From Blautia glucerasea (GTDB lineage Bacteria > Bacillota > Clostridia > Lachnospirales > Lachnospiraceae): a DNA stretch of 64,000 nucleotides. How positions within the stretch are numbered: the first letter of the stretch is position 1; the number at the start of each line of letters is the position of its first letter. The stretch is from contig NZ_JAJBMO010000010.1 of the NCBI RefSeq assembly GCF_020537505.1, forward strand, positions 1 through 64,000, given 5' to 3'. The notes under the pieces are model-generated. The model made no database searches and was not told the origin of the DNA. It was given only the letters and a program-made list of their open reading frames with translations. Below are positions 43,748 through 52,520 of the stretch, in pieces. The position numbers and the translations under genes were made by a program.

Positions 43748-44479
43748 TTATTTCATTCTCTGGCGGACCACCTCATAGGCAAGAATTCCTGCTGCAACAG
43801 AAGCATTCAGGGAATCAATGTCACCTTTCATTGGAATTGCAGCTACGAAGTCGCATTTTTCTTTTACAAGACGGCTGACACCCTCTCCTTCGTTTCCAAT
43901 CACAACCCCCATGGGGCCGGTAAGATTCAGGTTGTACATCAGTTCGCCGCCCATATCTGCGCATACAAACCACATACCCTCTTTTTTCAGCTCTTCAATG
44001 GTCTGTCCCAGATTAGATACCTTGGCAACAGGTGTGTAATTCAAAGCTCCGGCAGAGGTTTTGGCAACGGTGGAGGTTAATCCTACCGCATGTCTTTTGG
44101 GAATGATCACACCGTGGGCACCTGCAAGGTTTGCAGTACGGATGATGGCTCCCAGATTATGGGGATCTTCAATATCGTCAAGAAGGAATATAAAAGGTGG
44201 TTCTCCTTTTTCCTTTGCTTTCTTTAAAATATCCTCTACTGTGGAATATTCATAAGCAGCCACCTGCGCGATCACGCCCTGGTGTGCGCCTGTCTCGCTT
44301 AACTGATCCAAACGTTCTTTCTGTACAAAATTTATGATAGTGTCTTTCTTTCTTGCCTCACGGATAATGGTGCGCACTGGTCCGTCCTGACATCTGTCCA
44401 GAACAAAAAGCTTGTCCACACATTTTCCTGAGCGGAATGCCTCTAAAACTGCATTCCTTCCTTCAATCTGCTCGCTCAT
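43748..44479 (-). CDS. rlmB: 23S rRNA (guanosine-2'-O-)-methyltransferase RlmB
   Basis: A SPOUT methyltransferase that methylates G2251 of 23S rRNA. The 243 residues have the N-terminal substrate-binding domain (EGRNAVLEAFRSGK), then the knotted domain with DDIEDPHNLGAIIRTANLAGAHG near 100-122, VVIGNEGEGVSRLV near 190 and SLNASVAAGILAYE near 222. Lies 14 bp upstream of sigH. Confidence 0.95.
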   Translation of the reverse strand: MSEQIEGRNAVLEAFRSGKCVDKLFVLDRCQDGPVRTIIREARKKDTIINFVQKERLDQLSETGAHQGVIAQVAAYEYSTVEDILKKAKEKGEPPFIFLLDDIEDPHNLGAIIRTANLAGAHGVIIPKRHAVGLTSTVAKTSAGALNYTPVAKVSNLGQTIEELKKEGMWFVCADMGGELMYNLNLTGPMGVVIGNEGEGVSRLVKEKCDFVAAIPMKGDIDSLNASVAAGILAYEVVRQRMK

Positions 44480-44555
44480 TTACAGCCTCCTGTTTGATTG
44501 CTTCTGTAATATCACTGTTTGCCGGTCAAAACCTGACCAAACAGTTTCTGCTATT

Positions 44556-44981
44556 TTATAAATTTTCTTCTGGGATTCCTTTTCTCACAAGCTCCACAAT
44601 CCGGGAATAATCTTCCTTCAAATATAGATACCCCATTAGTGCCTCAAAGCCTGTGGCTCTCCGGTAATCTGCCATTGTAGCGTGCTTGGCCATTGTAGGG
44701 GAATGTGCATTTCTTCCCCTTTTGTAAACAGCAAGCTCTTCTTCTGTAAGAACCGGCTCCAGAACTTCCATCATCTTGGACTGTGCGCCCGCTTTCACCA
44801 GACTGCTGGCTTTTTTGTGCAGCTGGTTCACCGGACAATTGCCTTTTTTTACAAGGATGGTCCGGATCACCAGCTCATAAACGCCATCTCCAATATAAGC
44901 CAGGGTCAGCGGAGAATAGGTCCGCAGATCCCGGTCTTTTAACCCAAACAGTTCTTTTAATTCGTTTAAGCCCGTTTCCAT
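44556..44981 (-). CDS. mrnC: Mini-ribonuclease III
   Basis: MrnC matures 23S rRNA ends. The 141 residues form an RNase III catalytic domain without a double-strand RNA-binding domain: LAYIGDGVYELVIRTILV near 27-44 with the acidic site, and a C-terminal EALMGYLYLKED. Start overlaps the end of cysS by 16 bp, the usual arrangement in Firmicutes. Confidence 0.94.
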   Translation of the reverse strand: METGLNELKELFGLKDRDLRTYSPLTLAYIGDGVYELVIRTILVKKGNCPVNQLHKKASSLVKAGAQSKMMEVLEPVLTEEELAVYKRGRNAHSPTMAKHATMADYRRATGFEALMGYLYLKEDYSRIVELVRKGIPEENL

Positions 44982-46375
44982 TTTACTCCTTCACGTGTAT
45001 CCTTAAGAATGATTCCTTTCGCAAGAAGTTCGTCACGGATTTCATCAGCTCTTGCAAAATTCTTAGACTTTCTTGCTTCCTGGCGTTCAGCGATCAGATC
45101 TTCGATTTCTTTATCCAGGATCTCATCCTTCTTCAGAGCCACAAGTCCAAGTACATCACACAGCTTCACAAGTAGTTCAAGAAGCCCTGCTGCAAAAGCA
45201 GAACTGCTCTCCTCTGTTACATTTGTGTTTGCGAATTTAACCAGCTCAAAGACAGCTGCAAGTGCATCAGCTGTATTAAAATCATCTTCCATTGCCTCTT
45301 CGAATTTCTCCACATACCCCTTCGCTTCTGTAAGAAGGTTCTGCTCTACCTCTGTCAGCTGCGCAGCTGCTGCATTCTCCTTACGGTCGTTCAGACGGCC
45401 TGCTGCCTCTGTGATTCTCTCCAGGGCATTCTTGGAGGATTCCATAAGATCTGCACTGAAATTCAGCGGACTTCTGTAATGTGCGTTCAGCATGAAGAAA
45501 CGAAGCACCTGCAGATCATACTGCTCACTGATCTCACGGACAGTACGGAAGTTTCCAAGGGATTTGGACATTTTACGGTTGTCAATGTTCAAAAATGCAT
45601 TGTGCATCCAGTATCTTGCAAAAATCTTGTCATTGCAGCATTCACTCTGAGCGATCTCATTCTCATGATGTGGGAAAATAAGATCCTCGCCGCCGGCATG
45701 AATGTCGATCTCATCTCCAAGGTATTTCTTGGACATTACAGAACACTCAATGTGCCATCCTGGACGACCATCACACCATGGTGAGGTCCAGTAAGGCTCT
45801 CCTTCTTTCTTCGGTTTCCAGAGTACGAAATCCAGCGGATCTTCCTTCTGATCTTCACCGGAAACCTGAAGTGCACGGAAGCCGGATTGCAGATCGTCCA
45901 GATTTTTGTGGGAAAGCTTGCCGTATTCCTTAAATTTTTTCACGCGGAAATAAACAGTTCCATCGGAAGCTGCATAAGCATATCCCTTGTCCATAAGAGT
46001 CTGGATCATGCTGATCATGCCGTCAATTTCCTGTGTTGCCTGAGGATGCGTGGTCGCAGGCTTTACATTCATGCCTGCCATATCCTTTTTGCATTCTTCA
46101 ATATAACGCTGGGAAACTTCCTCTGCGGAAACGCCCTCTTCAATTGCCTTTTTGATAATTTTGTCATCTACGTCTGTAAAGTTGGATACATAGTTTACTT
46201 CGTATCCTTTATATTCTAGGTAACGGCGAACTGTGTCAAAAATGATCATTGGACGAGCATTTCCAATGTGGATCAGATTGTATACAGTTGGTCCGCAGAC
46301 ATACATTTTTACCTTTCCCTCTTCAAGGGGTACAAATTCCTCTTTCTGACGGGTAAGCGTATTAAAAATCTTCAT
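44966..46375 (-). CDS. cysS: Cysteine--tRNA ligase
   Basis: A class I synthetase of 469 residues: CGPTVYNLIHIGNARP near 27-42 (zinc Cys and HIGH), a HAGGEDLIFPHHENE zinc site near 228, and the loop KMSKSLGN near 265. Full length. No T-box fits in the 85-bp gap upstream, which instead holds a 9-bp perfect hairpin. Confidence 0.97.
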   Translation of the reverse strand: MKIFNTLTRQKEEFVPLEEGKVKMYVCGPTVYNLIHIGNARPMIIFDTVRRYLEYKGYEVNYVSNFTDVDDKIIKKAIEEGVSAEEVSQRYIEECKKDMAGMNVKPATTHPQATQEIDGMISMIQTLMDKGYAYAASDGTVYFRVKKFKEYGKLSHKNLDDLQSGFRALQVSGEDQKEDPLDFVLWKPKKEGEPYWTSPWCDGRPGWHIECSVMSKKYLGDEIDIHAGGEDLIFPHHENEIAQSECCNDKIFARYWMHNAFLNIDNRKMSKSLGNFRTVREISEQYDLQVLRFFMLNAHYRSPLNFSADLMESSKNALERITEAAGRLNDRKENAAAAQLTEVEQNLLTEAKGYVEKFEEAMEDDFNTADALAAVFELVKFANTNVTEESSSAFAAGLLELLVKLCDVLGLVALKKDEILDKEIEDLIAERQEARKSKNFARADEIRDELLAKGIILKDTREGVKWKRA

Positions 46376-46424
46376 GGTATTTCTCCCTCCGGTCCTTAAT
46401 TTCAGTAAAACTTATAACGCAGCC

Positions 46425-46453
46425 ATTCAGCATATACTGTAAAAATGCTGAAT
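46425..46453 (-). other. Hairpin between ispF and cysS
   Basis: Perfect 9-bp arms ATTCAGCAT and ATGCTGAAT with an 11-nt loop. No T run follows on either strand, so it is more likely an mRNA-processing or stability element than a terminator. Confidence 0.4.
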
Positions 46454-46460
46454 CGTCACA

Positions 46461-46934
46461 TTATTTCTTGTATAAAAGGCAGACTGCCTGGGAAGCGATT
46501 CCTTCTTCTCTTCCGGTAAATCCAAGCTTCTCTTCTGTGGTAGCCTTGATGTTCAGACAATCCGGTTCCATGTGCAGCGCTGCGGCAATGTTCTCCTTCA
46601 TCTGGAGAATATGGGGTGCCATCTTTGGCTTCTGTGCTATGATCACAGCGTCAATATTTCCTACTCCATATCCTTTTTCCTCCAGAAGAGCGTCTACATG
46701 CTCCAGCAGTTTTACGCTGGAAATGCCCTCGTATGCCGGATCCGTATCTGGAAAATGCTGTCCAATATCTCCGAGAGCTGCTGCTCCCAAAAGAGCATCC
46801 ATGATCGCATGAATCAGTACATCTGCGTCTGAATGTCCCAGCAAACCTTTTTCCCAGGGAATCTTCACACCGCCAAGAATCAGGTCTCTGTTCTCAGTCA
46901 GTCTGTGTACGTCATATCCCATTCCAACTCTCAT
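46461..46934 (-). CDS. ispF: 2-C-methyl-D-erythritol 2,4-cyclodiphosphate synthase
   Basis: IspF forms the cyclic diphosphate in the MEP isoprenoid pathway. The 157-residue protein starts [12 protein letters not shown] (metal ligands Asp and His), has [20 protein letters not shown] near 34-53 and ends with the [15 protein letters not shown] motif. The start at 46934 gives the exact family length although its ribosome site is weak. Confidence 0.95.
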   Translation of the reverse strand: MRVGMGYDVHRLTENRDLILGGVKIPWEKGLLGHSDADVLIHAIMDALLGAAALGDIGQHFPDTDPAYEGISSVKLLEHVDALLEEKGYGVGNIDAVIIAQKPKMAPHILQMKENIAAALHMEPDCLNIKATTEEKLGFTGREEGIASQAVCLLYKK

Positions 46935-47139
46935 AAGATTTTCCAAATTTTGTCCCTGCCTTTCTTTTTGAAGGGGATTCCTGAACAAAGCAAAAAATCC
47001 CCATGCTATCGTTGGGTATTATACATGATTTTGCCATAAAAAGCAATCCACTTGAAGTTGAATATCACAGGTAATTCTATCGCCGCGAAACCGTCACTCT
47101 CCTGTCAGAAAACACTTCATAACTATCCTAATTAAAGAA

Positions 47140-47166
47140 AGGCCTTCCGGAATAACCGGAAGGCCT
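47140..47166 (-). terminator. Terminator of ridA
   Basis: Perfect 11-bp GC-rich arms AGGCCTTCCGG and CCGGAAGGCCT with loop TTATT on the minus strand, followed by TTCTTTAATT. It is about 65 bp after the ridA stop. Confidence 0.75.
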
Positions 47167-47171
47167 GATTT

Positions 47172-47227
47172 GCCCGACAGACGGACCTAAATCGCTACTT
47201 GCACGAACTTTTGCTCACCTGTCGCGT
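47172..47227. repeat. Dispersed repeat, family B, copy 1
   Basis: Minus-strand TTTACGCGACAGGTGAGCAA followed by GTTCGTGCAAG, directly after the ridA stop. A similar stretch (TTTACGTGGGCAGGTGGGGC then TTCTTGCACGAG) follows the LCP gene at 60282-60330. Both sit beside a strong hairpin terminator. Similarity is partial. Confidence 0.4.
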
Positions 47228-47230
47228 AAA

Positions 47231-47602
47231 TTAAACTTCTGCGATTACCTCAACCTCGCAAAGAACATTCTTCGGAAGCGTCTTAACAGCTACGCAGGAA
47301 CGTGCTGGTTTGTTTACGAAATATTTCGCATAAACTTCGTTAAACTTCGCGAAATCACCCATGTCAGCAAGGAAGCAGGTAGTCTTAACTGCTTTCTCAA
47401 AGCTGCTGCCAGCTTCTTTCAGTACTTCGCCAAGGTTCTTCATAACCTGCTCAGCCTGAGTCTCGATGGTATCTCCGCTGATCTCGCCAGTGGCAGGATC
47501 TACCGGGATCTGTCCGGACGTAAATAATACTCCATTTAAGATCATTGCCTGTGAGTACGGTCCGATTGCTGCCGGTGCCTTATCTGTATAAACTACTTTC
47601 AT
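47231..47602 (-). CDS. ridA: RidA-family enamine/imine deaminase
   Basis: RidA hydrolyses reactive 2-aminoacrylate and related imines. The 123-residue protein is full length, with IGPYSQAMILNGVLFTSGQIP near 17-37, the catalytic Arg in KPARSCVAVKTLP near 98-110 and VEVIAEV at the end. Single gene with its own terminator. Confidence 0.95.
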   Translation of the reverse strand: MKVVYTDKAPAAIGPYSQAMILNGVLFTSGQIPVDPATGEISGDTIETQAEQVMKNLGEVLKEAGSSFEKAVKTTCFLADMGDFAKFNEVYAKYFVNKPARSCVAVKTLPKNVLCEVEVIAEV

Positions 47603-47687
47603 GATGTAAATCTCCTTTCGTGATCTCTTTTGTTATCTTCATGCTATCGCAAAAAATTGTTAGTGTCAAGCAATATTTTTGTATATT

Positions 47688-49190
47688 TCACCAGTTCAAA
47701 TAATAATAGGCCAACGCCGAGATCGTCTGAATATTAGAAACAGCCTCTTCCTCTTTTCCCGCATCTTCTGACATGACACATAAAATATAATCGGTTCTGT
47801 CTCCATATACAATCGCAATATCATGCTGGCTTTTGTCATTTTCACCTGTTTTATTGGCAACCTGGGTGGCTTCCTTCAAACCTCCTGGAATCTTCGTCCT
47901 TGTGTCCTGGTTCAGAAGCAGGGACAGCATCTGGTCGGAAGCCTCTGGGCTCACACATTCCCTGCGGTAAATCTTCTCCAGCAGCCTACCGCAGTCCTCC
48001 ACAGAAGTGGTGTTGCTGCTGCCAAGTCCCACCGGATCTGTAGCGGAAGGCGCAAGGGTATGAAGGACTGCAGTCTCTTTATAGCCCTGCCCCCGAAGGT
48101 ACCGGTTTATGGATCTGGCTCCTGCATTAAACTGGTTGGAAGCCGTCTGCAGACGCACCATTTCATTGAAGGATTCATTATCGCTGTAAGTAACCATATT
48201 CTCCATCACACGGTACAGTTGATTGCCAACTACATCGCTTGCCGGATCCGCCTTCAAAAGAGCCCCTTCATTTATCCTGGTATCCTCCATATTCTCATAG
48301 CTGGCTGCCATTGTAAAAGCCTTGATCAGACTTGCGGAAGACATAGCGTGATCATTAATGGAAAATTGTTTGCCGCTCCCCAGATTTTTTACATATACGC
48401 TCCACTCTCCTTCCAGATCATCTGTGAAAGCTTCCAGGGCTTTTTTCAGATTTTTTATTCCAGGACTGGATAACTCCTGAATGCGGCCACTTTTCTTTAC
48501 AGTCAGCCCTTCCGGAGTCGTTCCCTCCCCGGATAGAACTCCCGTCTGCTCATCAAAATAATAATATCCAGAAAAGAGCTTTTTGCCAATTCCCATTTCC
48601 TGGATATAATGAATGCCGCCCTCCTGACAGACACGGCCGTTTTCATTCACGTAGTAATATCCATTTAATTTAACCGTTTCTACCTGTTCTTCCAGGTTAC
48701 ATATCCTGCCGGTTCCCGACAGTCTTCCCAGATTGTTTACCACATAAATTCCGGCATTCCATCCGGATTCTGTATTTCCATCATCTGTTTTCGGAAGGAT
48801 ATCCTCCGAAGCAGTTACCAGTCTGGCTTCACCAGCTTTAAATTTTCCAGTCTCATCATGATAGTAATAACCGTTGAATACAGTTCCATCTACCGAAAAA
48901 TGATCAAAATAATGAATGGACGGTGTACAATCCCCAGAACCATCTTCATTCAGGCAATAGAAACCGTCACTTTTCAGCAGGTATTTCCCATTGCTTCCAG
49001 GAATTGGCAGTATCCTCGCCTCTTCAGTTACAGAAGAAAGGCTGCCGCCGCTCTGCTCCTGCGCATACACCGACAGACTTCTGCCAAAGAGCATTGCAGG
49101 ATCTGCTATACTTCCTGAAGCTACCACTCCCAAAAGTACTGCAAATACGGCCACTGTATATTTCCATCTGGTCTTTATACTTTTTTTCAT
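47688..49190 (-). CDS. Exported serine hydrolase (class A beta-lactamase fold) with wall-binding repeats
   Basis: A 500-residue exported protein. After a signal peptide (about 1-42) come several repeats with GYYYVNENG, GYYYFDEQTG and YYYHDETG, like choline/cell-wall-binding repeats (about 60-245). The C-terminal domain has the penicillin-recognising motifs: SLIK (SxxK) near 285, YSDN near 345 and NKTG near 450. It may be a beta-lactamase-like D,D-peptidase or esterase; the Glu of class A lactamases is not clear, so resistance cannot be claimed. Start at 49190 after AAAGGAG. Confidence 0.8.
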   Translation of the reverse strand: MKKSIKTRWKYTVAVFAVLLGVVASGSIADPAMLFGRSLSVYAQEQSGGSLSSVTEEARILPIPGSNGKYLLKSDGFYCLNEDGSGDCTPSIHYFDHFSVDGTVFNGYYYHDETGKFKAGEARLVTASEDILPKTDDGNTESGWNAGIYVVNNLGRLSGTGRICNLEEQVETVKLNGYYYVNENGRVCQEGGIHYIQEMGIGKKLFSGYYYFDEQTGVLSGEGTTPEGLTVKKSGRIQELSSPGIKNLKKALEAFTDDLEGEWSVYVKNLGSGKQFSINDHAMSSASLIKAFTMAASYENMEDTRINEGALLKADPASDVVGNQLYRVMENMVTYSDNESFNEMVRLQTASNQFNAGARSINRYLRGQGYKETAVLHTLAPSATDPVGLGSSNTTSVEDCGRLLEKIYRRECVSPEASDQMLSLLLNQDTRTKIPGGLKEATQVANKTGENDKSQHDIAIVYGDRTDYILCVMSEDAGKEEEAVSNIQTISALAYYYLNW

Positions 49191-49251
49191 GTTATTCTCC
49201 TTTGATAAAGGCAGTATAACTGTTTTCCCTTCAGTATGCAACCAGATTTCT

Positions 49252-51606
49252 TCACCTTTTCTCAAAGCCATGCCAAAATTTTTGCAGCTGCGCTTCCACA
49301 TTTGACAATGTGCATGACTTCCTGTCATTCCATTCTACCGGGAAAAGGCTGCTGTATTCTCTCTGGCGGAAGCGCTCATCCAGAAGCAGGATCACCCCGT
49401 GGTCCTCTCTGGTTCGGATCACTCTTCCAGCCGCCTGCAATACCTTATTCATGCCTGGATACCGGTAAGCGTAATCAAAGCCATTCTCTCCATTTTCAGT
49501 ATAAAAAGAGCGAAGGATTTCTCTCTCATTGCCCAGCTGAGGCAGCCCGGTTCCCACTAAGATTGCACCGATCAGTTTCTCTCCAAACAGGTCGATTCCC
49601 TCTGAAAAAATACCACCCATAATACAAAAAGCCACTAAAGACTCCTGATTCTGTTCAAATTCCCGAAGAAAATCCTCTCTTTCCTTCTCTTTCATAGAAC
49701 TGTTCTGACAGATGCATCTCACCCAGCTTACAGAAAACGCTTCCTCATAAACTGCATAAACCTCTTCCAGCATTCTGTAGGAAGGGAAAAAGACCATATA
49801 ATTCCCCTTCTTCTGCCATACCGTCCTGGCAATATATTCTGCAATCTTGTAATATTCCTCATACCCCCTGCGGCTGTACAGGGAGCTTACATCTCCAGCA
49901 CTTAGAATACAACGGTTCTCCTGGGAAAAGGGGGATTCTACATAAATACCATAGTCATCCTGCCGACAGCTGAGCAGCTTTCTATAATAACTCATAGGCA
50001 GCAAAGTCGCAGAGAAAAAAACTGCACTGCGGCCTTTCTTTAAATATTCCCCAAGATTCACTGCCGGATTTACACAAAACAATTTCAGCCGGAATCGTCC
50101 ATCTTCTCCATTCTCTGCGTAGATCACGTAGTTCTCGTCCACCAGCTCTGCGATATTCAAAAACTTCCGGATGTCAAAATAGAACTGTCTTACCTCATCC
50201 TCCAGTTCCACATCTTTATGTTCCTCCAGAAAGGTATCAAATTCCCCCTGTACCTTCAAAGCGGTCATGGTGATCGAACCAGTTCCTGGCAGGACCCGGT
50301 AATTCTCACATTCTTCCTGTAATTCCTTCAGCTGGTTGTTCAGCTTTCCTAGAGAACGGTAAATCCGGGGAGCCCTCTCTTTCATTGCTCTGCGCACCAG
50401 AAGCACATCCTCCCGGTACAGGGATGCACTGTACATCTCTCTCCCCCGCTCTGCCAGGTTATGGGCCTCATCGATCAGGAAGATATAATCGCCTCCTGCC
50501 CCTTCTCCAAAAAAGCGCTTCAGATGTACAGTGGGATCAAACACATAATTATAGTCACAAATGACAGCATCTACCCACACAGCAAGATCCAGACACATTT
50601 CAAAAGGACACACCTGCCACTTCCGGGCCTGCTCCTGAATTGTCTCCCGGTCGTATCTGCTCTTCGTAGTCCACAGTTCATAGACCGCATCATTTACCCT
50701 GTCAAAATGTCCTCTGGCGTAAGGGCAATAACCAGGGTCACATTTGGTCTCATCCATGAAGCATAGCTTCTCTTTCGCGGTTATGGTCACTACTTTGTAT
50801 TTCATGCCTTTTTCACGAAGCACTTCAAAGGCTTCCTGGGCAACGGTTCTGGTAATAGTCTTAGCAGTAAGATAAAAGATAGTCTCTCCTTTACCCTCCC
50901 CCACTGCACGAACTGCTGGAAATATGGTGGACATGGTCTTGCCTACCCCTGTAGGGGCCTGAATAAAGATCTGACGGTTCACTCCGATTGCATGGTATAC
51001 ACTGCTGACCAGCTTCCGCTGGCCTTCCCGGTAGGAAAATGGAAATTCCAGATTCCAAAGAGACTGGTTCCGCTCTTTTTTCCAGCGCAGCTGATAGCTC
51101 AGCCATTTGTGATATTCATCCAGAAGCTTCCGGTACCAGTCCTCCAGTTCCTTCATGGAGATCATCTCCCGGAAGCGTTTTACCACTTCCGTCTCCAGAT
51201 TGGCGTAAGTCATCTGGATTCCAACCTGTGTCAGACCTTCCTGGCTGCCGTAAATATAGCCGTAACACATAGCCTGGGCCTTATGCACTTTCACAGGCTC
51301 CGCCAACTGCTCCACACTGCCATAGATTCCCTTGATCTCATCGATCCAGACGTCTTCCCCTTCTGTAAAAATTCCGTCTGCACGACCTTCCAACAGTATC
51401 CCAAGATCCTCATAATCCGTTTCCAGTTTTAAGGAAACCTCAGCCCTGTATGCATTTCCCATCTGCTTCTGAAGCTTCCTGTGCAGCCTGCTGCCTTTTA
51501 ACATAGCCTCTTTATCTATAATACCTCTGCGGCTGTCAAGATCTCCGCCCTGCAGGATAAATTCCACCAGATTTCGTACTGATATTCGTGTTACCGGATT
51601 CTCCAT
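49252..51606 (-). CDS. DinG/XPD-type helicase with N-terminal Cas4-like nuclease domain
   Basis: A 784-residue superfamily 2 helicase. Residues 1-170 look like a PD-(D/E)XK domain of Cas4/AddB type (LLEGRADGIF near 73, WIDEIKGIYG near 88). Then Walker A QAPTGVGKTM near 216-225, an iron-sulfur cluster with cysteines in KLCFMDETKCDPGYCPY near 282-298 and WQVCPFEMC near 330, the DEAH box LIDEAHN near 375, and motif VI QAAGRVIRTREDHG near 735. Such enzymes unwind forked DNA and act in repair. It follows the TIGR03915 gene by 134 bp. Confidence 0.88.
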   Translation of the reverse strand: MENPVTRISVRNLVEFILQGGDLDSRRGIIDKEAMLKGSRLHRKLQKQMGNAYRAEVSLKLETDYEDLGILLEGRADGIFTEGEDVWIDEIKGIYGSVEQLAEPVKVHKAQAMCYGYIYGSQEGLTQVGIQMTYANLETEVVKRFREMISMKELEDWYRKLLDEYHKWLSYQLRWKKERNQSLWNLEFPFSYREGQRKLVSSVYHAIGVNRQIFIQAPTGVGKTMSTIFPAVRAVGEGKGETIFYLTAKTITRTVAQEAFEVLREKGMKYKVVTITAKEKLCFMDETKCDPGYCPYARGHFDRVNDAVYELWTTKSRYDRETIQEQARKWQVCPFEMCLDLAVWVDAVICDYNYVFDPTVHLKRFFGEGAGGDYIFLIDEAHNLAERGREMYSASLYREDVLLVRRAMKERAPRIYRSLGKLNNQLKELQEECENYRVLPGTGSITMTALKVQGEFDTFLEEHKDVELEDEVRQFYFDIRKFLNIAELVDENYVIYAENGEDGRFRLKLFCVNPAVNLGEYLKKGRSAVFFSATLLPMSYYRKLLSCRQDDYGIYVESPFSQENRCILSAGDVSSLYSRRGYEEYYKIAEYIARTVWQKKGNYMVFFPSYRMLEEVYAVYEEAFSVSWVRCICQNSSMKEKEREDFLREFEQNQESLVAFCIMGGIFSEGIDLFGEKLIGAILVGTGLPQLGNEREILRSFYTENGENGFDYAYRYPGMNKVLQAAGRVIRTREDHGVILLLDERFRQREYSSLFPVEWNDRKSCTLSNVEAQLQKFWHGFEKR

Positions 51607-51740
51607 TTCAAACTTACCGCCTTTTCCCAGCCTTTCTAATATACAGACTAGCGATCTTTCAAACTCTTCTAAGCTACAGGTCTGTTTTCCCTCCTGCAGT
51701 TTACAATATCCTCAGTATAACACGAATTCCTATTTTCTGC

Positions 51741-52520
51741 CTATCCTTTCATGAAAAACTCCGGCATATTGTTCTGGAAGCGGAGCGGCAGCATCTGCTT
51801 CTGAAGTTTCTCATTATGTCTCGCCTCAATGGACACACCGTTACAAAACGCCCGCCAAAGCTCTTCATATTCTCCTCGGTCGCCCATGGCATTCCTTGGA
51901 ATCTGAAGCCGCACCTCTTTTTTTATGACACATTCTGTCCCCTTTCCATGGCACAGTGCCTTCTGTCGGCCTTCATCATAGATCACCCAGTTCTCGTTTG
52001 GAAAACGATTGGAAAAATGAGAAGCAAGAAGGGGCAGAATATCATTCTCCGGCTGGATCTGGGCAAGCAGGAACATTCCGCTGATCTCCCGAAAACGGAT
52101 AAAGCCAAAATAGTGATGATATTCCCGCTTCACCTGAAGGGCCAGCTTCGCCACCTTATTCACATGGGAATCTGCTAATGCTTCCATAACGTTTGTCTCG
52201 CATCTTCCATGGCCCAATGCCCGGTGAAGTACATAATAAATAGCAGTTCCCCTGTCCGGATCTGCCCCCGCAGCTGCCAGACAGATCTGCTCATAGGCTT
52301 CACTTCCAAGCTTCACCAGAATCGTCCTCATGACCTTACCCGTCTTGCTTCTGTCCGTATCAATCTCCCTGTAAGTGGTAAACAATTCCATATTGGTAGG
52401 AAAACTGGTCTGCACCGACACCTCCGCTCCTCCCAGGCATTCCTTCCAGCCATCATAAACAGCCGAAAAAATACCCTCCAGGGAATCTTCACAGACTAAA
52501 ATTCTTTTCTCCTGGGTCAT
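51741..52520 (-). CDS. TIGR03915-family putative DNA repair protein
   Basis: A 259-residue protein (DUF4130 type). Recognisable parts: LVCEDSLEGIFSAVYDGW near 8-25, VNKVAKLALQVKREYHHYFGF near 120 and FANRF-like LLASHFSNRFPNENWVIYDEGR near 165-186. In other bacteria this domain is found fused to UdgX-like uracil-DNA-binding domains and it is nearly always next to TIGR03916. Here it stands alone; its start overlaps the stop of the radical SAM gene (ATGA). Biochemical role unknown. Confidence 0.88.
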   Translation of the reverse strand: MTQEKRILVCEDSLEGIFSAVYDGWKECLGGAEVSVQTSFPTNMELFTTYREIDTDRSKTGKVMRTILVKLGSEAYEQICLAAAGADPDRGTAIYYVLHRALGHGRCETNVMEALADSHVNKVAKLALQVKREYHHYFGFIRFREISGMFLLAQIQPENDILPLLASHFSNRFPNENWVIYDEGRQKALCHGKGTECVIKKEVRLQIPRNAMGDRGEYEELWRAFCNGVSIEARHNEKLQKQMLPLRFQNNMPEFFMKG

